Positions 43,644-50,735 of a stretch of 64,000 nt of DNA are shown one piece after another. A model generated the notes under the pieces. It ran no database searches. It was not told the origin of the DNA and saw only the letters and a list, made by a program, of their open reading frames with translations. How positions within the stretch are numbered: position 1 is the first letter of the stretch; every line of letters starts with the position of its first letter. The position numbers were made by a program, and so were the translations under genes. The stretch is from Chryseobacterium foetidum. Its GTDB lineage: Bacteria > Bacteroidota > Bacteroidia > Flavobacteriales > Weeksellaceae. Location: the NCBI RefSeq assembly GCF_025457425.1, contig NZ_JAMXIA010000001.1, positions 2,542,001 to 2,606,000 on the forward strand, in the 5' to 3' direction.

Positions 43644-43759
43644 TTTGAAAATGGGCTAATTTGAGAATTTGAAAATATTATTCAAAACAATTTCAATTCT
43701 TAAATTAAAACACCTGTAATTTTCAAATTAATTCATTCTCTAATTTTCAAATTAATTTT
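43644..43759 (+). repeat. TTTTCAAATT-family inverted spacer repeat (paaJ-paaY)
   Basis: TTTGAAAATGGGCTAATTTG and GAATTTGAAAATATT on the left are complementary to ATTTTCAAATTAATTCATTC and TAATTTTCAAATTAATTTT on the right. The last word ends at the paaY ATG. Confidence 0.75.
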
Positions 43760-44353
43760 ATGAACATTTACTCATACCACGGAATTCGTCCCATCATCAA
43801 ACCTTCCGCTTACGTTCATCCGCAGGCGGTTATTATCGGTAATGTGGAAATCGGTGAAGAAGTTTATATCGGTCCGAACGCGGTTATTCGTGGCGATTGG
43901 GGTAAAATAATTGTGAAAAACGGTGCCAATGTTCAGGAAAACTGTACACTTCACGTTTTTCCCGGGATTGAAACCATTTTAGAAGAATGTGCACACATCG
44001 GCCATGGAGCGATCATCCATTCGGGACATATCGGTAGAAATTGTCTGGTTGGAATGAATGCTGTTGTAATGGACAAAGCCGTTATCGGCGACGAGTGCAT
44101 CATCGGAGCATTGGCTTTTGTTCCTGCAAATTTCAGATGTGATGCAAGAAAACTGATCGTCGGAAGTCCGGCAAAAATTATCCGTGATGTTTCTGATGAA
44201 ATGATCAAATGGAAAACGGAAGGAACAAAACTCTATCAGGAACTGGCAAGAGAAGGAAAAGATGCAATTCTTCCTTGTGAACCGTTTACGGAATATGTTC
44301 AGCAGATTCCTACGAAGGTTGTTGATTACAGTATTTGGGATGATGTGAAATAA
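43760..44353 (+). CDS. paaY: Hexapeptide-repeat protein PaaY (gamma-carbonic-anhydrase fold)
   Basis: This 197-residue trimeric left-handed beta-helix protein acts as an accessory thioesterase in the PAA pathway of other bacteria. The N-terminus SYHGIRPIIKPSAYVHPQAV is characteristic. Metal histidines lie in the coils NCTLHVFPG, CAHIGHGAIIHSGHIG. A helical C-terminal part (about 150-197) is typical of PaaY rather than of carbonic anhydrases. The annotation is well supported by position after paaJ. Confidence 0.9.
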   Translation: MNIYSYHGIRPIIKPSAYVHPQAVIIGNVEIGEEVYIGPNAVIRGDWGKIIVKNGANVQENCTLHVFPGIETILEECAHIGHGAIIHSGHIGRNCLVGMNAVVMDKAVIGDECIIGALAFVPANFRCDARKLIVGSPAKIIRDVSDEMIKWKTEGTKLYQELAREGKDAILPCEPFTEYVQQIPTKVVDYSIWDDVK

Positions 44354-44374
44354 TCCAACTTTACGAAATTTAAT

Positions 44375-45202
44375 ATGATTAAAAAACTCCTCATTTTCGT
44401 CAGTATTCTATTTACATTTCAATTCACGGCTTTCGCCCAGACTGAAAATGTAAAACCATTAACTATAGGAGAAATCAGAACAATAAAATCAGAAATTTTA
44501 AAAGAAGACAGAACACTAAACATATATCTTCCTCAAAATTTCGATAAAACAAAATCCTATCCGATTATCTATCTTTTGGATGGAAGTATGAACGAAGACT
44601 TTATCCATGTTACAGGATTGGTACAGTTTTTCAGTTTAATGTATGCAATGCCGGAAACCATCGTTGTCGGAATTGCTAATATTGATAGAAAAAGAGACTT
44701 TACTTTTCATACCGATTTAAAGGATTTACAGAAAGATTATCCAACCACGGGACACTCAGATAAATTCATCAATTTCTTTGAGAAAGAACTTAAACCTTAT
44801 ATCGAAAGTCAGTTTAAAACTACTGAAACTTATCTGTTCGGACAGTCTCTTGGCGGACTTTTAGCAACAGAAATTCTACTTAAAAAACCTGAAATGTTCA
44901 ATAATTATTTTATCATCAGTCCGAGTTTATGGTGGGATGATGAAAGTCTTTTGAAACAGGCTCCTCAATTATTATCTAAAATTCCTGATACCAAGAAATT
45001 TATCTATGTCTCTGTAGGGAAAGGAGAGCATAAAGTGATGGTAAAAGATGCGCAGGATCTATTTGAAACTCTGAAAAAAACCAACAAGAAAAACTGGACG
45101 GTAGAATATAAAATGATGGAATTAGACAATCATGCAACGATTCTTCACAGAAGTTTGTACGAAGGTTTGCTGAAAATGTTTCCTTACAAAGAACCAAAGT
45201 AA
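44375..45202 (+). CDS. Exported alpha/beta-hydrolase, esterase D / IroE-like
   Basis: This 275-residue hydrolase has a signal peptide (about 1-22, FTAFAQ). The family is the predicted esterase group with the early motif LNIYLPQNFDKTKSYPIIYL and LDGSMNEDFIH. The nucleophile is the serine of LFGQSLGGLLA, and a His near the end (ELDNHATILHRSL) and an Asp complete a triad. Substrates in the family include siderophores and feruloyl or S-formylglutathione esters; none is favoured here. It lies in the paa operon but is exported, so a direct part in the cytoplasmic pathway is unlikely. Confidence 0.85.
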   Translation: MIKKLLIFVSILFTFQFTAFAQTENVKPLTIGEIRTIKSEILKEDRTLNIYLPQNFDKTKSYPIIYLLDGSMNEDFIHVTGLVQFFSLMYAMPETIVVGIANIDRKRDFTFHTDLKDLQKDYPTTGHSDKFINFFEKELKPYIESQFKTTETYLFGQSLGGLLATEILLKKPEMFNNYFIISPSLWWDDESLLKQAPQLLSKIPDTKKFIYVSVGKGEHKVMVKDAQDLFETLKKTNKKNWTVEYKMMELDNHATILHRSLYEGLLKMFPYKEPK

Positions 45203-45213
45203 ATCAATTTGAA

Positions 45214-45489
45214 ATGATAAATGTATTGAAGAAATATTGGTTTTTAATTCTAGTAGTAATTGTAGCAATCAATTTTTTAGGATTTAAATTAATAAATGAA
45301 TCAATCAGAATTTCAGATGCTTTTGAACATATTGAATCGGATAAAGTAATTGACAGTCTTAAACGTAAAGATTTGTTCTACACAATATTTATTGATTTCG
45401 TTTTAATAATAGATGTTTGTATAATTCTTTTGATCTCTTATCTGATAATCAGAAACATTATTAAAAATTTAAATGTAAGTAAAAAGTAA
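45214..45489 (+). CDS. Small membrane protein of unknown function
   Basis: This 91-residue protein has hydrophobic helices at about 9-27 and 55-80, with a polar stretch (NESIRISDAFEHIESDKVID) between them in the periplasm by the positive-inside rule. It lies 11 bases after the esterase stop and eight bases before paaZ. Sequence composition is more AT-rich than paaZ. No family is recognised. Confidence 0.65.
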   Translation: MINVLKKYWFLILVVIVAINFLGFKLINESIRISDAFEHIESDKVIDSLKRKDLFYTIFIDFVLIIDVCIILLISYLIIRNIIKNLNVSKK

Positions 45490-45497
45490 AAAACTAT

Positions 45498-47993
45498 ATG
45501 GAAAAGTTAAAAAACTATATCCACGGCGAATGGATCGAAGGCAACGGAAACGGAATTCCTTTATACAATGCCGTGACAGGAGAGCAGGTTGCTATTTCAG
45601 ATACGGAAGGGCTGAATTTTGAACAGGCTTTGGATTTCGGAAGAACTGTAGGTTACAAAAATCTTTCATCCATGACGTTCTACGACCGTGGGGAAATGTT
45701 AAAAAAAGTAGCGCTTTACCTTTTAGAAAGAAAGAAAAAATATTACGATTTATCCTATAAAACAGGAGCAACTCACGCCGATTCATGGGTCGATATTGAG
45801 GGTGGTTTCGGTACTTTCTTCACGTATTCAGGTTTGGCAAAGAGAATGCTTCCGAATACGCCGTTTTGGGTTGATGGGGAAACTCAGAAAATTTCAGCTA
45901 ACGGAACTTTCTTGGGAACTCACATTTTAACACCAAGTGAAGGGGTTTCTGTACAAATCAACGCCTACAATTTTCCGGTTTGGGGAATGTTGGAAAAGCT
46001 TTCCACTTCGTTGCTGGCGGGTGTTCCTTCAATTGTAAAGCCTTCGCCTTACGGTTCTTATTTGACGAATGCTGTTTTTCAGGATATGATTGAGAGTGGC
46101 TTTCTTCCGGAAGGTGCACTTCAGTTGGTTTGTGGCGAACCGGGAAATATTCTGGATTATGTTCAGGATGGAGATTCTGTATTATTTACAGGTTCTGCTT
46201 CGACAGGTAGAAAATTAAAATCTTTACCTTCGGTTTCAGGAAACTCCGTCCGTTTCAATATGGAAGCTGATTCTTTGAACTGTTCGATTCTTGGTTTGGA
46301 TGCAAAACCGGGAACGCCTGAATTCGACTTGTTCATCAAAGAAGTTCGTACAGAAATGACAACGAAAGCCGGACAGAAATGTACCGCGATTAGAAGAATT
46401 CTGGTTCCCGAAAACTTGATAGGTGATGTTCAGAATGCTTTGTCTAAAGCTTTAGACCAGACAAAAATCGGAAATCCATTAAGCAGGGAAACGAGAATGG
46501 GATCTTTGGTTGGAAAACAGCAGTACAACGAAGTTTTAAGAAAAGTCGACATTCTGAAAACTGAAAATGAACTGATTTACGATGGAAAACATGAATTGGT
46601 AGATGCTGATTACGAAAATGGTGCATTTATGTCTCCAAAATTATTCTTAAATGATGCTCCATTCACAAAAAATATATCTCATGATGTCGAAGCTTTCGGT
46701 CCGGTTTCTACGTTGATGCCTTACAAAGATGCGGAAGAAGCTGCTGCTTTGGCAAAAAGAGGAAAAGGAAGTTTGGTAGGTTCAATTGTTTCTCACGATG
46801 AGAAATTTGTTGCTGAAACTTCATGGAAAATGGCTTCTCAACATGGAAGAATTTTCGTTCTAAACAGAGACAATGCAAAAGAAAGCACAGGTCACGGTTC
46901 TCCGCTTCCAACTTTGATGCACGGTGGTCCCGGAAGAGCGGGTGGCGGCGAGGAAATGGGTGGACTGAACGGTCTTCATTTCTTCCTTCAGAAAACAGCG
47001 ATTCAAGGTTCTCCGGATATTTTAACGGCAATTACAAAAGTATATCAGCAGGGTGCTGAGAAAAAATATTCAGACAAACATCCATTCCAGAAATATTTTG
47101 AGGAAGTTGAGGTTGGAGATTCTTTGGAAACAGCAGGAAGAACGGTTACCGATGCAGATATCGTGAATTTCTCGAATGTTTCGTGGGATCATTTTTATGC
47201 ACACACAGACGCAACCAGTTTGTCAGGAACTATTTTCGATAAAACGGTGGCTCACGGATATTTCATTCTTTCTGCAGCAGCCGGATTGTTTGTTTCAGGG
47301 AAAAAAGGACCCGTTATCGCCAATTATGGACTGGAAAACTGTTCGTTCTTCAAGCCGGTTTATGCTGGAGATACGATTACGGTTTATTTAACGGCTAAAG
47401 AGAAAATTAATCGTGGCGTTAAAGGAAGAACTATTCCTTCAGGCGTTGTTAAATGGTTGGTTGAAGTGGTTAACCAAAGGGATGAGGTAGTTTGTGTTGC
47501 TACAATTTTAACATTGGTGGCAAAACATTCTCCATTTATTGATTTTAAAGTTCAGAATATTCAGAAAAAATTAAATGCTTTAACTGAAAATACGAAACCT
47601 GTTTTTGGAGATTTTACACCACAATTGATGGTTGAGCATTTGGAAGAGGTTCTGAGAAACGGTTTTGGTGATTTAAAGCCGAAAGATTTTGATGAAATTC
47701 CGGAAGAAAAATTAGAAAAACTTCAGGATTGGCTGTACACCGACAAAAAAATCCGTCCGGGAGCACAATATCCTTTATGGAAAGAAGGTGAAGTTCCTCA
47801 GAATAAAAATAAAAATCTGGACGCAGCTAAAACTCAGTTAGTAGAGACGCTAAAAGAGTTTACCGTTTATTTCAAGGAAAATCCTTTTGCGGAACATTAC
47901 AATCCGAGATTCGGGCATTTGAATAAAGAAATGATGGAGCTTTTCCAGAGAAAGCATTTTACGCATCATTTTGAGCAGTTTGGGTTGGTTTAA
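45498..47993 (+). CDS. paaZ: PaaZ bifunctional ring-opening enzyme with extra DUF1569/DinB-like domain
   Basis: This 831-residue protein is about 150 residues longer than E. coli PaaZ. Residues 1-520 are an aldehyde dehydrogenase with Glu256 (FNMEADS) and Cys295 (AGQKCTAIRR), exactly the numbers of the E. coli catalytic pair. Residues about 527-675 are a MaoC hotdog hydratase with Asp564 and His569 (WDHFYAHTD), which opens the oxepin-CoA ring. The remaining residues 678-831 match DUF1569 of the DinB-like superfamily: TENTKPVFGDFTPQLMVEHL with His714, and NPRFGHLNKEMMELFQRKHF, then THHFEQFGL at the C-terminus. His714 with His820 and His824 (H-x3-H) could form the DinB metal site. It is the last gene of the cluster. 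Confidence 0.95.
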   Translation: MEKLKNYIHGEWIEGNGNGIPLYNAVTGEQVAISDTEGLNFEQALDFGRTVGYKNLSSMTFYDRGEMLKKVALYLLERKKKYYDLSYKTGATHADSWVDIEGGFGTFFTYSGLAKRMLPNTPFWVDGETQKISANGTFLGTHILTPSEGVSVQINAYNFPVWGMLEKLSTSLLAGVPSIVKPSPYGSYLTNAVFQDMIESGFLPEGALQLVCGEPGNILDYVQDGDSVLFTGSASTGRKLKSLPSVSGNSVRFNMEADSLNCSILGLDAKPGTPEFDLFIKEVRTEMTTKAGQKCTAIRRILVPENLIGDVQNALSKALDQTKIGNPLSRETRMGSLVGKQQYNEVLRKVDILKTENELIYDGKHELVDADYENGAFMSPKLFLNDAPFTKNISHDVEAFGPVSTLMPYKDAEEAAALAKRGKGSLVGSIVSHDEKFVAETSWKMASQHGRIFVLNRDNAKESTGHGSPLPTLMHGGPGRAGGGEEMGGLNGLHFFLQKTAIQGSPDILTAITKVYQQGAEKKYSDKHPFQKYFEEVEVGDSLETAGRTVTDADIVNFSNVSWDHFYAHTDATSLSGTIFDKTVAHGYFILSAAAGLFVSGKKGPVIANYGLENCSFFKPVYAGDTITVYLTAKEKINRGVKGRTIPSGVVKWLVEVVNQRDEVVCVATILTLVAKHSPFIDFKVQNIQKKLNALTENTKPVFGDFTPQLMVEHLEEVLRNGFGDLKPKDFDEIPEEKLEKLQDWLYTDKKIRPGAQYPLWKEGEVPQNKNKNLDAAKTQLVETLKEFTVYFKENPFAEHYNPRFGHLNKEMMELFQRKHFTHHFEQFGLV

Positions 47994-48308
47994 TCTGAAT
48001 GTACCAATGTGAAAATTTAGCAGTGTAACAGTTTTTGTTGCACTTTTTTTTTGCAATTATGAATGTTGTTATTTAAAAATTACATAAATTAGAATGTGAA
48101 ATGGGCATTCCAAAGGAATGCTATCTCTGTAGAAATAGATTGATAACTAAAAGATAGCAGTCCTACGGACTGCGCCGAATCATGAAATTCTTAAATCTAC
48201 ACACATATGACTCCTACGGAGTCCGCCTATTGTCTTCCCAAATAACACAACACAGATAAGAATCATACGGATTTTACTGTATAAATTACAAACCAATAAA
48301 TAAAAAAC
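47994..48308. other. 315-base gap after paaZ with REP-like palindromes
   Basis: No gene is visible. The first 60 bases hold AT-rich words (ATGTACCAATGTGAAAATTT, GTAACAG) and a short TTGCA-T-run-TGCAA hairpin that may end the paa transcript. The rest holds the palindromes listed separately. The last 80 bases are the leader of the disrupted methyltransferase gene. Confidence 0.6.
48105..48223. repeat. REP-like palindrome cluster
   Basis: Three palindromes with three-base loops: GCATTCC-aaa-GGAATGC (48105-48121, followed by TATCTCTGT), GCAGTCC-tac-GGACTGC (48157-48173, preceded by AGATA in mirror orientation) and GACTCC-tac-GGAGTC (48209-48223). The first two face each other like a bacterial BIME. 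The second is the exact reverse complement of the one at 17473-17489. Confidence 0.7.
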
Positions 48309-49073
48309 ATGCCCTGGAATCCCGATACCTACAACCAGTTCAAAAACATCCGCTACCAACCGTTTTTTGATTTAGCAGAAAACATTTCGTCTGAAAATCT
48401 TAAAACAGCCATCGACATCGGTTGCGGAACCGGCGAGCAAACTAAAATTCTTTCAGATAAATTTCCTGATGCGCAGTTTTTGTGAATCGATTCGTCTGCT
48501 GAAATGCTTCAGAAATCTTTGGAATTTAAAAACGAAAATTTAAGTTTTAAACAAAGAACAATTGAAGAATTATACGAATCGAATGAAAAATGGGGTTTGA
48601 TTTTCAGCAATGCAGCTCTGCAATGGTCTGATGATCACGGGAAATTATTTCCAAAATTGCTTTCTTTATTGAGTGAAAACGGTCAGTTTGCAGTACAAAT
48701 GCCTGTGCAGAATGAGAATGTTTTAAACCGGATTTTAATTCAGTTGGCTTCGGAAGAACCTTTCAAGCGTCAATTAAATAGTTTTAACAGAATTTCTCCT
48801 GTCTTAGGTATTGATGAGTATGCAAAAATGATGTTTGATTCAGGCTTAAAAGATTTGAATATCTCCGTCAAAGTCTATCCGATTGTTGCCAAAGATGCTG
48901 AAGAGTTGTTTCAGTTTATTTCCGGTTCGGCTTTAATTCCCTATCTGGAAAGACTGGATGAGGTGTCGGAGGAAATGTTTACCACAGAATATAAAAAGCG
49001 GATCGCTGAAAAATTTGAAAAGTTTCCGGCCATTTATGCTTTCAAAAGAATATTGATGTACGGAAGAAAATAG
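48309..49073 (+). pseudogene. Trans-aconitate methyltransferase-like gene with one in-frame stop
   Basis: The frame starts MPWNPDTYNQFKNIRYQPFF, as in Tam-type methyltransferases, and continues through the SAM motif AIDIGCGTGEQTK. A TGA at 48483-48485 follows AQFL, and the same frame goes on with IDSSAEMLQKS, IFSNAALQWSDDHGKLFPKL and NGQFAVQMPVQ to a normal end. In the family the stop position is glycine (FLGIDSS), so GGA to TGA is the likely change. Total length would be 254 residues. The 3' part alone (ATG 48504) lacks the SAM-binding motif and should be inactive. It may be a fresh pseudogene or a sequence error. Confidence 0.87.
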
Positions 49074-49091
49074 ATTGGTAAAACCAAAAAA

Positions 49092-49112
49092 TCCCGGTTG
49101 CCCGGGAAATTT
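49092..49112 (+). terminator. Possible terminator after the methyltransferase pseudogene
   Basis: TCCCGG pairs with CCGGGA around a TTGC loop, followed by AATTTT. The stem is short but GC-rich and lies 18 bases after the stop. Confidence 0.5.
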
Positions 49113-49175
49113 TCATCATGTTTTAGAATCGTATGAAATAATCTTCATTCAAAAAAAGAGTTTTCGTGGTGGTTT

Positions 49176-50006
49176 TTATTTTTTTATAATCTTTTGAGAT
49201 GTGGTTTCAGATTTCAGAATGTATACGCCGTCTGGAAATCCGGAGATATCTGTTCTGTTCTCACCTTTTTGTGTTTCAATAGTTTTCAGTAATGATCCTG
49301 ACAGACTGTAGATTTCAAATTTTCCACTCTTTTCGGTGTTGATGGTCAATGGTCCTGAGGTAGGATTTGGATAAATATCGTGGTTTGTTTTGTCCTTTTT
49401 CACTTCAGAAGCAGCCAGCACGAGATTGGTATCTTTTACCCAGGTGAAAGCGTCAAGTCCCAAATATCTGAAATTTCCGCCACCCGTTATCATCAGCTCA
49501 TCGATGACAATATTTGAATAATTTTGACTTTGAAAACTGGTCAGATCAATAAGTGTGTAGCCATTTGTTGCACCGGGGGAGCCTGCAAAGTCCGCAGTTT
49601 TTGTGTTTGAAAATTTTATAGCACCCGACAGTTTGCCCGTTACCGTAAGCGTTCCGGTAGTATTGGGATTTGTATTAAGATCTCCGCAAAAAATCCAGAA
49701 ACGGCTTACTTTAAACAAATTTGAGGTTGTTTTGATGCTGAATGACGGTGATGAAGTTGTAGGTATACTTCCTGAATTATCTACAAACCGGTAGTCGCCG
49801 CCAGTTCCACTCCATCCCCATTGAGATGTAGCGGTGTAGTTACGAAAAAGCCCGTTATGAGAGATAATATTGAAGGTAACATCATTATCGCTAAAACTTG
49901 TACTCTGATGTGATTCAGTTTCAAAAAGCTCTGTAGTGGGTGCCTGTCCCAATGACAGAAAAGAGATGAACATACTACAGATTAAGAAAATAGTTGTTCT
50001 TTTCAT
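49176..50006 (-). CDS. Secreted protein with type IX sorting domain
   Basis: This 276-residue protein has a signal peptide (1-20, SFLSLGQ). A jelly-roll-like beta domain (about 25-185: FETESHQSTSFSDNDVTFNI ... YSNIVIDELMITGGGNFRYL) resembles choice-of-anchor modules. The C-terminal T9SS type A domain follows: DIYPNPTSGPLTINTEKSGK, IYSLSGSLLK, SGFPDGVYILKSET and a basic end. It should be exported by the type IX system to the surface or medium. The ligand is unknown. Confidence 0.9.
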   Translation of the reverse strand: MKRTTIFLICSMFISFLSLGQAPTTELFETESHQSTSFSDNDVTFNIISHNGLFRNYTATSQWGWSGTGGDYRFVDNSGSIPTTSSPSFSIKTTSNLFKVSRFWIFCGDLNTNPNTTGTLTVTGKLSGAIKFSNTKTADFAGSPGATNGYTLIDLTSFQSQNYSNIVIDELMITGGGNFRYLGLDAFTWVKDTNLVLAASEVKKDKTNHDIYPNPTSGPLTINTEKSGKFEIYSLSGSLLKTIETQKGENRTDISGFPDGVYILKSETTSQKIIKK

Positions 50007-50028
50007 GACGGTTTTGTTTTAAGTTTAT

Positions 50029-50571
50029 TTAAGGTCTTGGTGGATAAATTCCATTCACACAGATAATATAATTCATTCCCAGATAAGGTGGCATGTTATT
50101 CACTGGCGCACTTTGCCCCTGATGAAATACAGATTGTCCGCTGATTAAAGTATCAGGATTTCCGTCTACATAACTAGGGATAGGATTAAAATCTCTTCCG
50201 TTCGGAGTTCCGGTGATTGCAATTGAAGATGAAGCCGATGGAGTGGTAGAATTGGCGTTTGTTTTTGCCACTTTTATTGCTCCGCTGAAGCTTGGTAAGT
50301 TAGCTTCTGTTAGTGTATTTTGATAATTTCCTGCTGCTTCTCCAAGCTGTACAGATTTTCCTGTTGTAGAATTTCCTGCTCCCACGGGTAATCTTCCGTT
50401 TAGATTGGGCAATGCAAAAGTTCTCACGCCGTCGCCTCCATAGGTTGTACCAATCAGTGAGAACAGCGCCTGATACTGCATGATTTGCAGTAAAGATCCG
50501 TCGCAAAACATAAAGTTTGCCGGTGCATAGGTTCCTGCGAACATCTTGATTGTTGCCATCATTTCTTCCAT
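50029..50571 (-). CDS. Phage tail-collar / MdpB-like protein
   Basis: This 180-residue protein belongs to the microcystin-dependent-protein/tail collar family. The signature is IKMFAGTYAPANFMFCDGSL, then YQALFSLIGTTYGGDGVRTF with ALPNLNGRLPVGAG, and the end NNMPPYLGMNYIICVNGIYP. Relatives occur in bacterial chromosomes outside prophages, often in tandem; here only one is present and no other phage gene is near. The function is unknown. The start is the first of two possible (the other is MATIK, four codons later). It is 22 bases from the T9SS gene on the same strand. Confidence 0.88.
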   Translation of the reverse strand: MEEMMATIKMFAGTYAPANFMFCDGSLLQIMQYQALFSLIGTTYGGDGVRTFALPNLNGRLPVGAGNSTTGKSVQLGEAAGNYQNTLTEANLPSFSGAIKVAKTNANSTTPSASSSIAITGTPNGRDFNPIPSYVDGNPDTLISGQSVFHQGQSAPVNNMPPYLGMNYIICVNGIYPPRP

Positions 50572-50682
50572 AATAATAATAAGTTTTTGGGTTAGTTTGT
50601 TAGGTCAAAGGTAAAACTTAACATAATTGTTTTTTAGCGTATAAATAACCAATTAGATGATTCAGTATTTATACCTAATGAT

Positions 50683-50713
50683 TTTTTTACCCGAACAATT
50701 GTTAGTATTTTTG
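50683..50713 (+). promoter_or_regulatory. Promoter of the enoyl-CoA hydratase gene
   Basis: The -7 box TATTTTTG (50706-50713) matches TAnnTTTG exactly. A T-rich TTTT at 50683-50686 occupies the -33 position with 19 bases spacing. The palindrome listed next fills the space between the two boxes. Confidence 0.65.
50692..50705. promoter_or_regulatory. TetR-type operator palindrome before the enoyl-CoA hydratase gene
   Basis: CGAACAATTGTTAG matches the paaK-promoter palindrome CTAACAAATGTTAG at 12 of 14 positions and has the same AACA-N2-TGTT core. It lies between the -33 and -7 boxes, a position where a bound repressor would block transcription. Confidence 0.65.
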
Positions 50714-50735
50714 TTTAAATCATATTTAAAAACAG

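Noticed and set aside
34992..43759. PAA spacers as CRISPR-like or IS-derived ends
   Set aside because: The repeats are separated by genes, lie against start codons, and have no transposase or target duplications that I can see.
48483..48485. Recoded TGA (selenocysteine or readthrough) in the methyltransferase
   Set aside because: The family has glycine, not cysteine, at this place and no selenocysteine-insertion-like hairpin is obvious after the stop.
50029..50571. Prophage remnant around the tail-collar gene
   Set aside because: A single MdpB-like gene without integrase, capsid, portal or lysis genes; such genes are common in chromosomes of this phylum.
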